Part shown: piece by piece, positions 36,686 through 46,931 of the stretch | Numbering within the stretch: position 1 is the stretch's first letter | Layout: every line of letters begins with the position of its first letter | DNA from: an uncultured Saprospiraceae bacterium | GTDB taxonomy: Bacteria; Bacteroidota; Bacteroidia; Chitinophagales; Saprospiraceae | Length of the DNA: 64,000 nt | Assembly: GCA_943788055.1 (NCBI GenBank) | Contig: CALSOU010000002.1 | Location: forward strand, 186,001 to 250,000 | Direction: 5' to 3' | Translations under genes and position numbers: made by a program | Notes under the pieces: generated by a model | Told to the model about the DNA's origin: nothing | Database searches by the model: none | What the model saw: only the letters and a program-made list of their open reading frames with translations

Positions 36686-37504
36686 ATGATTAACTATATA
36701 AAAAACAACATTTCTTACTTGCTACTTTTAGCCGTCATCATCAGTTTCACATCTTGTGAAGATATCATCGAGATAGATGTACAAGATTCTGAGTCTAAAA
36801 TCGTCGTCGATGCATTGCTGAATGTCGTTGAACAAACCGCAACTGTCCGACTAAGCAAAACAACACCTCTTTATTCAACAGACACCACAGTTGTAGATTT
36901 AGACGCATCCGTATCTCTAGTTGACGAAGTTGGCAATTCTACTCCCTTATCTCAATTAACTGTTGGAGAATATGTTGCAACTGATCTAAATGTTCAAGCT
37001 GGTCAGGATCTGACGCTTGTGGTTGAAGTAGATAATGAAGTTTACAGTGGAAATGCTATCGTACCAGAGTTTGTAGAATTAGCTAAAGTAGACACGCTAC
37101 AAACGGCTTTCACATTTGGTGACACAACAGTTGTTTTTTACCAAGTAGCCATGGAGTGGATTGATATTCTTGATGTAGATAATTTCTACCGCTTGCAGAC
37201 CTATGTCAATGACACACTGGAGACAGGCCAGTACTTTTTATATGCTGATACGCAAAATAATGGAATCGCTATGAATCGGCCTATTATGTCCTTCTATCAG
37301 CCTGGTCAGAATATCACACTCGAACTCTATAGTACTAATGAAAGCTATTATGATTTCTACTTACAGGTAGCGAGTATACAAGAACAAGGTTTTGGAGGTA
37401 CCACACCTTTCAATCCGCAAGGAAATATGTTTGATAGCGACGGGAATCACATCTTGGGTAATTTCGGTATTATACAGTCCAGCAGTATTCATGTACAGTT
37501 GTAG
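36686..37504 (+). CDS. DUF4249 lipoprotein
   Basis: 272 aa from the ATG at 36686, which begins a signal peptide with lipobox FTSC; the upstream in-frame GTG (36653) is rejected. DUF4249 marks: EDIIEIDVQDSESKIVVDALL, VSLVDEVGNSTPL, DNFYRLQTYV, and a terminal GNHILGNFGIIQS that replaces the usual glycine-rich ending. Probable accessory lipoprotein of the TonB receptor just upstream. Confidence 0.87.
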   Translation: MINYIKNNISYLLLLAVIISFTSCEDIIEIDVQDSESKIVVDALLNVVEQTATVRLSKTTPLYSTDTTVVDLDASVSLVDEVGNSTPLSQLTVGEYVATDLNVQAGQDLTLVVEVDNEVYSGNAIVPEFVELAKVDTLQTAFTFGDTTVVFYQVAMEWIDILDVDNFYRLQTYVNDTLETGQYFLYADTQNNGIAMNRPIMSFYQPGQNITLELYSTNESYYDFYLQVASIQEQGFGGTTPFNPQGNMFDSDGNHILGNFGIIQSSSIHVQL

Positions 37505-37916
37505 CCTAACGGTTTCAGAACTGAGATACCTATCATTTCGAACCAATAACCGACTCTTCCAACTAGTTCACCGAAATTTGTTCTATTTTCGATTTCATAG
37601 ATTGGATCAACATTGTAGTAGGATACGGTGGTCGCGGATACCTGTTGCCCCAGTCTACGATGATTTGGGCAATGTTATGCCGGAATACATATGAACCCGG
37701 GAATACTATTTGTCTTTGGATGTTGATTTTCAAAAAAATCTAACAAAATCTCCATTGCTGAAATCGATATTCAAAACCATTAGCTTTATCAAATTTCCAT
37801 TTCCGATGCTTGGGTATAATCGAATGAATCACTTTACATTTCATTAGTTTTGATATGCACCCTTTAGCATCAGCTTTCTCCCGATGGAACAGCACGCCTT
37901 GTCTAAGAAAATGCAC
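37505..37916. other. Intergenic region, no gene seen
   Basis: 412 bases between convergent genes. A less A+T-rich patch (about 37615-37700) reads as VAPVYDDLGNVMPEY in one frame, but it is short, unsupported and not assignable. Confidence 0.35.
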
Positions 37917-39650
37917 TTAGTTGGATTTTACTATTCTTTTGGAAATGACCTGGCCATCAACCGTCAACCGTAGGATATAAATGCCTGAATCAGTAAGGTC
38001 TGAAACCTCAAGTATATCGATGAACGAGCCTTCCAAAATGACTTGGCCCCTAGGATTCAGCAGTTGATATGAGATGGGGTGATTATTACCTGCAATAAAT
38101 ACCTCAAAACTCTCAGAGAAGGGATTCGGATAAAGGGTGATTTCTGGCGCATTTTTGTCCAAATCCGAATGGGTATTTACAAGAAATTTAAATTCAAAAT
38201 CGGTTACCAATGGCAAATGATCGGAAGCATTGACTGCATCATTTTTAAATAAACCATAAGCAGTCAAACTATCTTGTGGCAAACTCGGTGTAAACAAAGA
38301 GAACTGATTTTGCAAGATGAGATTGGAACCACTATAGATGATGTAATCCAATTTTCCAGGACTGAAACTACTCCCTTCATCATACCATGTATAGTTGAAC
38401 GGCAAACCGGTTACATATGGATTGCTATCCAACAAAGGGTTTCCATCCCAATCGGGATCAAAATCCTCACCATAGGCGTTTTCATTGACGATGTCGCCCG
38501 TCAATAAAGTTTTCAATTGCTGATGATCGCCGACCAAATTCATATCCCCAAGAATGATGATAGGAGCAGTAGGCTCTATCGAAATCGGCCCCTTTCCTTC
38601 TTTGGCTTCCCTGACAAATTCCATGATGAGATCCACTTCTTTTTGTCTGCCGGAATTATTATCACAGCAAGGAGGATGCGCCACAATCAACAATGCATCG
38701 CTGTCAATAGCAGGAATATCGATTAAAAATGCCCCATTTCCAGAACTTGAATTTTGACCTTGAATTTTTGTGCTTTTCACAATGGGATATCTGCTGATCG
38801 CATGGCAATCTGGGCCAGCTTTGGCATGATACCAATCTTGTCCAGAGGCAGATGGTAGCATGTTTTCGATTTCAAATGCTACTTGTGAGGAGGTATAATC
38901 ATAGATTTCTTGGAATCCAATAATATCAGGTTCTATAGCTTGGAGAATCCGAGTAAAATATTCGGTTCTAGGGGCTTCAAAGAACCCATTGGACAATACG
39001 TTATAGGAGACAACTCTGATGTCTACCTCAGGATGTTTTTGAATCGCATAATTGGGCAGTGGCCCCAATTCTAGATCAGAAAGCACATAAAGGATGGATT
39101 CATTGGCATCTGGTAGGAAATCTCCACTGAAAATATCATCGTGAAATACAACTTTCACGGTATCAGCTTGAAATACGGGAATCCCAGCAATCACGACGTC
39201 AGTATGGATGGCTATCTCAAAAACATTTGATGTCACCGTTGGTGCTGTAATGAGAAAAATATCTTCATGATCAATTTCTACCTCACTACCAGCATAGAAA
39301 AAATATCCTGTTCTCTCACCAAAATAATACACCAACTCCGCTCCTATCCCATTCATCGACAAACCTGTATTTGAATTATTGTCGGTATCGAGATACAAGG
39401 CAACGGCATTGTAATCTTGTAAATTGATCTCAGTTCCTATTTCTAATTTAAAAAAGAGGAATGCATCATCATGATTCATTTGCAAGGTCCCAAAATCTAC
39501 ATCCGAGGGTCCCCCATCTCCACCGGGATCATTATAGACAGCTGGATACCCCGACCAATCCTCAAAAATACCATCCACTAAGATACCATCTTGTGCGAAG
39601 CCGAGTAATGGAGCGAAGCAAATGAACACAAATGAAAGTTCTTGTTTCAT
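37917..39650 (-). CDS. T9SS-secreted EEP-family protein with N-terminal DOMON/CBM9-like domain
   Basis: 577 aa. Signal ends LLGFAQ. Residues about 22-190 resemble a DOMON/CBM9-like beta-sandwich (VDGIFEDWSGYPAVYNDP, DAFLFFKLEIGTEINL, VALYLDTDNNSNTG). The EEP domain (about 205-490) has VVSYNVL, DIIGFQEIYDY, APIIILGDMNLVGDH and ASDHLPLVTDFEF. The last ~75 residues are a classic type IX sorting domain (LYPNPFSESFEVFI, DSGIYILRLTVDGQVISKRIV). Likely a secreted nuclease or phosphodiesterase. Single gene, less A+T rich by eye than its surroundings. Confidence 0.87.
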   Translation of the reverse strand: MKQELSFVFICFAPLLGFAQDGILVDGIFEDWSGYPAVYNDPGGDGGPSDVDFGTLQMNHDDAFLFFKLEIGTEINLQDYNAVALYLDTDNNSNTGLSMNGIGAELVYYFGERTGYFFYAGSEVEIDHEDIFLITAPTVTSNVFEIAIHTDVVIAGIPVFQADTVKVVFHDDIFSGDFLPDANESILYVLSDLELGPLPNYAIQKHPEVDIRVVSYNVLSNGFFEAPRTEYFTRILQAIEPDIIGFQEIYDYTSSQVAFEIENMLPSASGQDWYHAKAGPDCHAISRYPIVKSTKIQGQNSSSGNGAFLIDIPAIDSDALLIVAHPPCCDNNSGRQKEVDLIMEFVREAKEGKGPISIEPTAPIIILGDMNLVGDHQQLKTLLTGDIVNENAYGEDFDPDWDGNPLLDSNPYVTGLPFNYTWYDEGSSFSPGKLDYIIYSGSNLILQNQFSLFTPSLPQDSLTAYGLFKNDAVNASDHLPLVTDFEFKFLVNTHSDLDKNAPEITLYPNPFSESFEVFIAGNNHPISYQLLNPRGQVILEGSFIDILEVSDLTDSGIYILRLTVDGQVISKRIVKSN

Positions 39651-39899
39651 CTGATGAAGTAGATGATGGATCGTGTTTTTGGTTTAATATTAATAATAAA
39701 GGTCATAACAAACCCTAAAGGTGTTGGTTTAATCGACACGTATGCTTTTAATCCGCCAGCTATCAGTTCTAATACCCAATTGGCTCTGGCTCGTGATTCA
39801 ACTGTACTTGAGCATGTTCCTTTCTTTAGTTAGTATTCTCTTCAACCCTATTTATTACCTATAATATGTAACGTTTTTCTAAGGGTCGACTAAATCAAT

Positions 39900-40688
39900 C
39901 TATAATACCACATCATTAAACCCAACGCTCACACTACCTATCCCTTCAAAATCAGCTCGGATCATGTCACCTGCTTGTACTTCCACCATTTTACCAAGTG
40001 CACCCGTTAGAATGATGTCACCTTCTTGCAAGGGTTCATCCAAGTTAAGCATCGTATTCGCTAACCAGAACAATGCATTAATTGGTGATCCTAGACAATC
40101 TGAACCTATACCCTGGGAAATGAGTCCGTCATGGTTGTACAAGCGCATTTCCGTATGAATTATATCGATTTCATCTAGTGTTTTTGGAGTGTGCCCCAAA
40201 ACAAAATGACTAGCGGAAGCATTATCCGCTACCGTATCCCAAATCTTGATATCCCAGTTCTCAATTCGACTTCCGACGATTTCAATAGCAGGTAGCACAT
40301 AATCAATAGCGCCCATGATATCGACAATGGACATCTGTTCCAAATCGAGGTCTTCTCCCAACACGATGGCCAACTCAGCCTCTACTTTTGGTTGGTGTAA
40401 CTGATTCACACTGATCTCCTGACCATTCAAAACTTCCATATCATGAAACAAGCTTCCAAAATCTGGCTGCGTCACGCCCAATTGTTTTTGAACTACTTTG
40501 GAAGTAAGTCCGATCTTTCTACCGACCATCCTAGAGCCTTGATCCATGCGGCGTTCATTATTAAACGCCTGGATTACATAGGCAAATTCAATACCTCCTT
40601 CTTCAATTTCACTTCGCAAAGGGCTGATGTATTTTCTCGTTTGTGCCGCTTTAACTAGTAAGTCTGCGTAATGTTTGATTTCTTTCAT
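39900..40688 (-). CDS. 2-keto-4-pentenoate hydratase-like (fumarylacetoacetase-superfamily)
   Basis: 262 aa from the ATG at 40688 (MKEIKHYADLL); a longer in-frame start at 40730 adds 14 unlikely residues. Family marks: RMVGRKIGLTSKVVQKQLGV, PDFGSLFHDM, KVEAELAIVLGEDL (metal Glu pair), YVLPAIEIVGSRI, IILTGALGKMVEVQAGD. Resembles MhpD/DmpE hydratases and 4-oxalocrotonate decarboxylases of meta-cleavage pathways, which need a divalent metal. No other aromatic-pathway gene lies nearby, so the physiological substrate is open. Confidence 0.87.
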   Translation of the reverse strand: MKEIKHYADLLVKAAQTRKYISPLRSEIEEGGIEFAYVIQAFNNERRMDQGSRMVGRKIGLTSKVVQKQLGVTQPDFGSLFHDMEVLNGQEISVNQLHQPKVEAELAIVLGEDLDLEQMSIVDIMGAIDYVLPAIEIVGSRIENWDIKIWDTVADNASASHFVLGHTPKTLDEIDIIHTEMRLYNHDGLISQGIGSDCLGSPINALFWLANTMLNLDEPLQEGDIILTGALGKMVEVQAGDMIRADFEGIGSVSVGFNDVVL

Positions 40689-40866
40689 AGTTCTATTGAA
40701 TACGTAATGAACACCGGCAAAATCGACCAATGTCTAATATACCAGTTAACTAGGTTTATAAAATAAAATGTAGGACTAATAGTCCATAGTTGATCTTCAA
40801 CGGCCCACGTGGCAAAGTTAAAGATAATAAGCCCTAGATTCGTATCTTACGAATAAAAAAGACCGA

Positions 40867-41451
40867 GTGACCAATCGATTCCTAGAACAAGCAAAATTGG
40901 GGAAGAACCAATGGTGGCGATATGTAATCGGTACATTCTTGGTCCTTTTATTCTTTCAAGTCATTGGATTTATGCCCGTAGAACTCTACATGGACTCTGC
41001 CAATCCTACTGATTTCACGGCTGTGGAATGGTATGAATATCAAGTAAATTCAGATTACATAAGCCTAGGTTTGGACAAAAACATGGGACTTACAATGCTG
41101 ATTCTGGGATTTGTCATTGGCATGGCTGCCTTGCTAATAGTCTACCGATTCTTGCATAAGAAACCGCTTCTTCATCTTTTTACGGGATACCATAAAATTC
41201 GCTGGAAACGTGTGTGTTTCGTGCTCGTAGCATGGGGAAGTCTTTGTCTTCTTTTACTTTTCGGACAATTATTAACTAGTCCAGAAGACTACGCTTGGCA
41301 ATTTGACGCTAGCAAGTTTATTCCTCTACTTCTGATCTGTATTTTAATGAGGCGATCAATTTTTGATTTAGGTATCAAACTCTTCTATTGGGCGTCGTAT
41401 GCGTTTTTAAAATACGATATGCTTCTTTGCGCACATCTTGTCGCTTTATAA
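40867..41451 (+). pseudogene. Truncated CPBP-family intramembrane protease
   Basis: N-terminal half of a Bacteroidota CPBP (Abi-like) membrane protease: LEQAKLGKNQWWRYVIGTFL, LHLFTGYHKIRWKRV, SPEDYAWQFDASKFIPLLLI, with about four membrane helices. After about residue 163 the homology stops and the frame enters the 3' end of the convergent photolyase (antisense), terminating at 41451. The EExxxR and HxxxH-type catalytic motifs are missing. GTG start; no ATG in frame upstream. Almost certainly non-functional. Confidence 0.75.
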
Positions 41452-42849
41452 ATTCGTGAACTTTGGTATTGGCTTCTCGTCCCGCTTTTTCGTGATCGAC
41501 AACTGGTGCAACATAGTCTGCTCCCACTCTAAAATTATACATCATTTCTTCCATCGGAGTCAAGGTCCAAGGCGTATGAATATGTGAATCAGGACAAGCT
41601 TCCAATTCAGGAACCCATTTTCGAATAAAAATACCTTTAGGGTCATGTTCTTGTGATTGCTTGACTGGATTATAAACTCGGATAGTATGTATACCCGTGG
41701 TTCCAGCTTGCATTTGCAATTGAGGATAGTGTATCCCTGGCTCAAAATCAAGAAATACCCTAGCAAGGTGATACGCGCCATCCCTCCAGTCTTGCCATAA
41801 ATGTAAAGTCAAAAATGATACGACCATGGCGCGCATTCGAAAATTGATATAGCCTGTTTCTCGTCAAACAACGCATACACGCGTCGATCAAGGGATAACC
41901 TGTCTGCCCTTCTTCCCAGCGAGATATGAACTCTGCGATTCCTCTTCTTTTCAAGATTGAAGAAAGGCCCTATTGATCGGCCGAATCTGCTTGATCCGTC
42001 TCCATTTCAAACTTCTGGATGAAAGTGGCAGTGCCATCTCAATCTAGACGCGAAGTTCTTGAAATGGAAGCCCGCCGACTTTCTGATATTGATCCCGTTG
42101 CGCCTTGATACACTTGTCGGATACTCATAGTTTCCCCATGCCAGAGTAGGGAGACAAGCGCGAACAGGACTCTCTTGACTCGTCGTGGCTTTCGAAATGT
42201 GACTCATGTATCGGTCGATTCGCCCCTCCAAGAAGCTGCCTAAATACTGATGTGCCTTGCGCTCTCCCCCACTCTGAAAATTTGAATTTGGAGTCATCCA
42301 ACTCTTCTATCAACGCTTGACCAATTTCCTGCAGCTTTATGAATCTTACACGATTCAAACTTCGGGCTTGTCGAGAGGTCGCTCCATGAATTCCGTCCAT
42401 CCTACCCCCCACCGCTGGCGATTCTTCCGACCTCGTACCACTCCATTACTTTGGAACTCATTCCACTGAACCTTATGCAGCTTCAACCAGCTAGCAACAT
42501 CCTTGTCTCGTTCGTAACTCTTGAGAATTCCGGTTTCCTCATGACTGTAGACTCCTTTGATCTTGTATGATCGACGAATGCTCTCAAAGGCTTCCAGAGC
42601 CTCAGCATAGATGAGATTAACATGTGCGCCTTGCTGATTCTGATTCATGTCGTCAACACTTTCACGCACAAACCTCCAGTGCCGATCACTGTAGTGTGGA
42701 TCTTTCACCAAGAGTGGTTCGATCAGTGTGAGACGCGATGAGCTTCTGCGTCATTGGATCCTGCAAATGCCATGGCCTCAGCAAGTGGCTCATGATCTTG
42801 CCAACGCAAATCTCTCTTTAAACCAGACGACTACTACGTCATTTTGCAT
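41375..42849 (-). pseudogene. Photolyase/cryptochrome-family gene with many frameshifts
   Basis: Minus-strand pieces in three frames rebuild a photolyase of about 490 aa, the normal length. Order: ATG at 42849, DVVVVWFK then RDLR after a frame change; [60 protein letters not shown]; then [20 protein letters not shown] and [17 protein letters not shown], ending NRRV at 41375. At least six frame changes (near 42820, 42720, 42355, 42280, 42180-42150, 41870) are needed. FAD-site residues are recognisable, so this was a blue-light DNA repair enzyme or cryptochrome. The last block (41375-41836) is intact. Confidence 0.82.
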
Positions 42850-43046
42850 ATTGCTCAGTAAAACCACGTTAAGTGCTATCCAGGTTTTCGACCATCGTGA
42901 ACCACTTTGCAATCGTTTGACTGTTCATCATTTACCAGCAAACCTGATTTTCACTGAAATGGATTACTTGCCTTAACTTGTCACTTCCTCTACAGGTCAA
43001 AGATAGAAAAAGCGACATGCGTCGACTTTGGACTATGTATGCCACT

Positions 43047-43873
43047 CTACATATTCGCATATAACACCCCTCCATGATTCATGAAAGTACCCTCTCTGTC
43101 GGTTCAGAGTCCAGTCTGTCCTCCCTCATAATTGGTAGCGCTTGCAAACCTAATTCATTGAAAGAGACAAGCAGTCGCTGCGAAGTCCCAAACGCTGCCC
43201 TCCTCCTTCCTCCTCTTTAGGAAATTTCAACATGCAAGCCGGACCATTTTCCGCCACAAATATTGCGTTCATAACCGATCCAGAACCCGAAATTTCTCTC
43301 ATACCCTGCAAATGCAACAGTTCACGTTTCTCTTGTAATATACTTTCAATCTCAGCTACACGTGGTGTATCCTTCAATTCTCGATCAGTAAAATAGCTTA
43401 GGAACTTATTCTGGCGTTGAGCTATCCAAGGAACACTGTTTTTGAATGCCCCTTTACCTTTAATTGCATGGTATAAAGTTTCCGTGCAAGGGTCATATAC
43501 AACACCTATAAAAGGTACTCCGTGCCGATCAACCAGCGCAATAGATACAGAAAAACCTGGACGTTTGTTAACGAAGGGCAAGGTTCCGTCCATCGGATCA
43601 ATACACCAGAAAAAATCCTTTTCGAATCGACTACCATCATCTTTTGTCTCTTCAGATAGAATTGCGAAATTAAATTGCTCAGTACTATTTTGCAAAAGAG
43701 ATAAAATCATCGATTCACAATGCTCTGTCCACTTCAGTCACAACTTGTGAAGCATAACTAGAGCCTGCCAGTTTGTTTTCAATTAGAACGTCATTATCCA
43801 GATGCTTTTGAATGACTTTTCCGGCTGAAATTGCTGCTTCAATCGCTATATCACCAAGTTTACATAAATCCAT
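43047..43873 (-). pseudogene. Inositol-monophosphatase/CysQ-family gene, frameshifted
   Basis: Begins ATG at 43873 (MDLCKLGDIAIEAAISAGKVI). One extra T near 43708 splits VTEVDRA from CESMILSLL. The core 43150-43710 has LSEETKDDG, WCIDPMDGTLPFVN (metal-binding DPxDGT) and GSGSVMNAIF. A further shift at about 43190 breaks EEEGGG from SVWDFAATACL, and others precede the last recognisable FMNHGGVLYANM (stop 43047). Family members hydrolyse inositol phosphates or 3'-phosphoadenosine phosphates. Its ATG directly follows the kinase stop (TAA-ATG), so the two formed an operon. Confidence 0.8.
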
Positions 43874-44820
43874 TTATAGATTATTGATCACTTCAGAAGT
43901 AACGCGTTCACTGTAGCTATTAATTTTCCAATGATTTGGGTTCCAGCCCTTTAAAAATCGATGAAAGTCTGCCCATGCTACTCGATATAACGAGCGCCAT
44001 TCGATTCTAGCTCTTCGTTCAGTTCAGAAAATGCACTTCGTAAAAACTTAAAATACGTATCCAAAATCTTCGATTCTAATCGTTCACAGTCTTCCTCGTT
44101 CAAGCAACTCCCAATGAAATATACAACATCCTTCATTCCACATCCTCCTCCTACATACTGCAAATCAACACCAGCAACTTTACCGTCTTCAGCAAAGCAG
44201 AAGTTTGCCAATTTAGCATCGCCATGTACGAATGTCTTGAACTTACATGTATTTAGTTTTTCATCAATTAAAGATGCGGAGCGTTTCAACCTCCCATCCT
44301 CTAGCACTTCAAGTTCGGCCGGTCTTGTATCCAAATGCCAGTACGTTCCAACTTCCCATAATCCATTGGGAGTCTCACCCAAATAACTAGCATGAAACCG
44401 AGCAAGCCACTCTAAACAAGAACAAATCTCACCCCATGCAACGGATGTTTTACGAACTGGGTATCCAGCAGCGTCTAAGTCTTCTAAGACTATCAATACT
44501 TCTTCGTTCTCTCTTGAAACTCCCAAACATTCAGGTACTCGTGCTTGACTTCTCGTACTATAATTTTCGTACCACACGGTTTCAACACGGTAGGATTTTA
44601 GCTTCCGTTGATGTCCAATATCCGAATCCCATCCTCGCGGATGAGTTGAGCTTTTTGATAGTTGAATCTGCTTGATAACAACAGAATCTAAGGAAGATCC
44701 CAGCAATTCTATCCGCATAATTTTACCATAGCCACTCCATAATTCCTGGATTGTTTGCGTCCTGCCTAATGAAGAAGCTCTTGTTATATCAAGGATTTCC
44801 GTCTTGAAAAATTCATTCAT
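43874..44820 (-). pseudogene. Small-molecule kinase (ecdysteroid-kinase-like/APH fold), frameshifted near its end
   Basis: Main ORF ends at 43978, but another frame continues with [20 protein letters not shown] and [12 protein letters not shown] to a TAA at 43874-43876, exactly abutting the next gene; one base is missing near 44000. Start taken at the ATG 44820 ([16 protein letters not shown]). Kinase motifs: [32 protein letters not shown] (catalytic Asp), [17 protein letters not shown] (metal Asp). The fold covers choline, ecdysteroid and aminoglycoside kinases; substrate unknown. The truncated protein lacks only about 35 residues and might still work. Confidence 0.75.
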
Positions 44821-44827
44821 AAGTAAG

Positions 44828-44835
44828 CAAAGATA
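44828..44835 (-). promoter_or_regulatory. Putative -7 element for the kinase-phosphatase operon
   Basis: Minus strand reads TATCTTTG (TAnnTTTG), only 8 bases before the kinase ATG at 44820, implying a near-leaderless transcript or use of a later start. No good -33 element. Confidence 0.35.
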
Positions 44836-44899
44836 AATATTCAAGATCTTATATTTGGGCCACAACTAAGGTGCAATCTAGCTATGTTTGGCTGGTAAA

Positions 44900-45028
44900 T
44901 ACATTTTGGGGTCCTACCCTTCGGGTCGCTACGTCCATTAGCTCGCAAGTCTGCTCGGCCTGCTTGGGCAGGCTGGTCAAAAATGACCACTAATTTCCAT
45001 CGCTAGTCCGCTGTGTTGCTAAAATGTA
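44900..45028. repeat. Palindrome-rich MITE-like element
   Basis: About 129 bases, richer in G+C than the surroundings, bounded by TACATTTT (44900-44907) and its inverse AAAATGTA (45021-45028). Inside are nested short palindromes: ACCCTTCGGGT, GCCTGCTTGGGCAGGC, GGTCAAAAATGACC. No ORF. Sits alone between two minus-strand genes. Typical of small non-autonomous or REP-like dispersed repeats; copies elsewhere cannot be seen in this window. Confidence 0.6.
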
Positions 45029-45041
45029 AGCTATTCAATTT

Positions 45042-46853
45042 TTAGATAACCAACTCCTTCAATCTTCCCCAAGTGCGGTACAAAAGAAAGGCCAAAAGGA
45101 TAGCGATTCCAACAAATATAAGAACTAGAGTAGTGTTTCCGTAAATCCAGTAACCTGTTGTAAACATGATTGAATAGACAAGCGATACTGCTAAGAGCAT
45201 TGCGGTAATTCCTGATGGCACACTCCATTTTTGATTACTAGTTACAATCTCTACTTGATCTAACTCCGCTTCTAACACGACCTTTGTCCATCCAGGACCT
45301 CCCGGCTGTATTTTTAAATAGAAACTGCGAAGTACTTCTTTCGATTCTGGTTGGGTCACAAATGTTGCTACCAACCATATAATGGAAGTAACGACCACGA
45401 TAAAGGGTAGTTCTGCCCAATCAGGAAAAACGCCAGAAGTGGGATCAAAAAGAACCTCCTTGAGCGAAGTTGTCGCTATTAAGATCGAGAGTATACCAGA
45501 GGCAAACATCGCCGAAATCTCTGACCACGCATTGATTCGCCACCAAAACCACCTAAAAATAAAAATCAATCCTGTACCTGCTCCGAAGGAAATCAAAAGA
45601 TTAAATACCGCCATTGCATTTTGCATCGCTAACGCAAGAAATGCACTCAAAACCATCAGTAAAACCGTTGATAATCTACCCACTCGGACCATCTGCTTTT
45701 CTGTCGCGTTCGGATTAATCTGCTGCTTGTAGAAATCAAACACTAAATACGAGGACCCCCAATTCAATTGCGTCGATATCGTACTCATATATGCTGCAAC
45801 TAAGGATGCCAATACAAGTCCCAACAACCCACTAGGTAGTTTAGTCAACATAGCTGAATAAGCTAAATCGTGCCCCAATTTATCTGCTGGTACATTTGGA
45901 AATGCTTGCGAAATACTCGCGATATCTGGATATACAACAAGCGAAGCTAAGGCAACTAAAATCCATGGCCAAGGTCTCAACGCATAATGCATAATATTAA
46001 AAAAGAACGTAGCTCCAATCGCATGATTTTCATTCTTCGCAGCCAACATTCGCTGTGCAATATAACCCCCTCCACCTGGCTCTCCACCAGGATACCATGT
46101 TGCCCACCACTGTACCGCCAGAGGAATGACCATCATAGTAATAAACGCCTTTTTATCTGAAAAATCAGGTAGGATATCCATCTTAGATTGGACAAGATCA
46201 TTGGTCAAGATCGCGTTCATACCACCAACTTCAGGAATATTGACCAAATAAATAGCAGCGCCAATTGCGCCTACCATAGCTACAAAGAACAAAATAAAAT
46301 CTGTGTAAACCACTCCTTTGAATCCCCCTAGAGCACTAAAAATGACTGTTATCACGCCAGCACCTATTACCGTTTCCCAAGGCTCAAGTCCTAGCATAAC
46401 ACCTCCTATCTTAATAGCAGCAAGCGTAACCGCAGACATCGTGATCACATTGAATAAAACCCCTAAATAAACAGCGCGAAATTTACGAAGAAAACTGCCT
46501 GGTGCACCACCATATCGTAGTTCGTAGAACTCGAGATCTGTTTTGACATTAGATTTACGCCAAAGCTTCGCATATACAAAAACTGTTAACATACCTGTGA
46601 GCAAAAAACACCACCAACTCCAGTTACCAGAAACACCACTCGTTCTTACTACATCAGTTACAAAATTTGGTGTATCCGTCGAAAATGTAGTTGCAACCAT
46701 GGAAAGTCCAAGTAGCCACCAGGGCATTGTTCTACCCGATAGAAAGAACTCCGACGAACTAGCACCCGACTTCTTAGAGACATAAATCCCAATCCCCAAG
46801 ACAATTGCAAAAAAGATGAAAATAATGCCATAATCAAGTGTACTTAAATCCAT
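45042..46853 (-). CDS. Sodium:solute symporter (SSS family)
   Basis: 603 aa, about 14 hydrophobic segments. SSS features: FFLSGRTMPWWLLGLSMVAT near the N-terminus (the family's AGR/GRxxxWW-type motif), GGFKGVVYTDFILFF, and a core with GLVLASLVAAYMSTISTQLN. Imports a small solute (sugar, amino acid, carboxylate or similar) with Na+. The segment GGEPGGGGYIAQRML is characteristic of the Bacteroidota sugar-type subgroup, but the substrate cannot be fixed. Monocistronic. Confidence 0.92.
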   Translation of the reverse strand: MDLSTLDYGIIFIFFAIVLGIGIYVSKKSGASSSEFFLSGRTMPWWLLGLSMVATTFSTDTPNFVTDVVRTSGVSGNWSWWCFLLTGMLTVFVYAKLWRKSNVKTDLEFYELRYGGAPGSFLRKFRAVYLGVLFNVITMSAVTLAAIKIGGVMLGLEPWETVIGAGVITVIFSALGGFKGVVYTDFILFFVAMVGAIGAAIYLVNIPEVGGMNAILTNDLVQSKMDILPDFSDKKAFITMMVIPLAVQWWATWYPGGEPGGGGYIAQRMLAAKNENHAIGATFFFNIMHYALRPWPWILVALASLVVYPDIASISQAFPNVPADKLGHDLAYSAMLTKLPSGLLGLVLASLVAAYMSTISTQLNWGSSYLVFDFYKQQINPNATEKQMVRVGRLSTVLLMVLSAFLALAMQNAMAVFNLLISFGAGTGLIFIFRWFWWRINAWSEISAMFASGILSILIATTSLKEVLFDPTSGVFPDWAELPFIVVVTSIIWLVATFVTQPESKEVLRSFYLKIQPGGPGWTKVVLEAELDQVEIVTSNQKWSVPSGITAMLLAVSLVYSIMFTTGYWIYGNTTLVLIFVGIAILLAFLLYRTWGRLKELVI

Positions 46854-46931
46854 TGCCGACTCCGTTTAATGCGTCGCTAAAGGTAAAATAAATTGGGAAA
46901 CTTTTAACTTGTATTCAATACATCTCAACCT

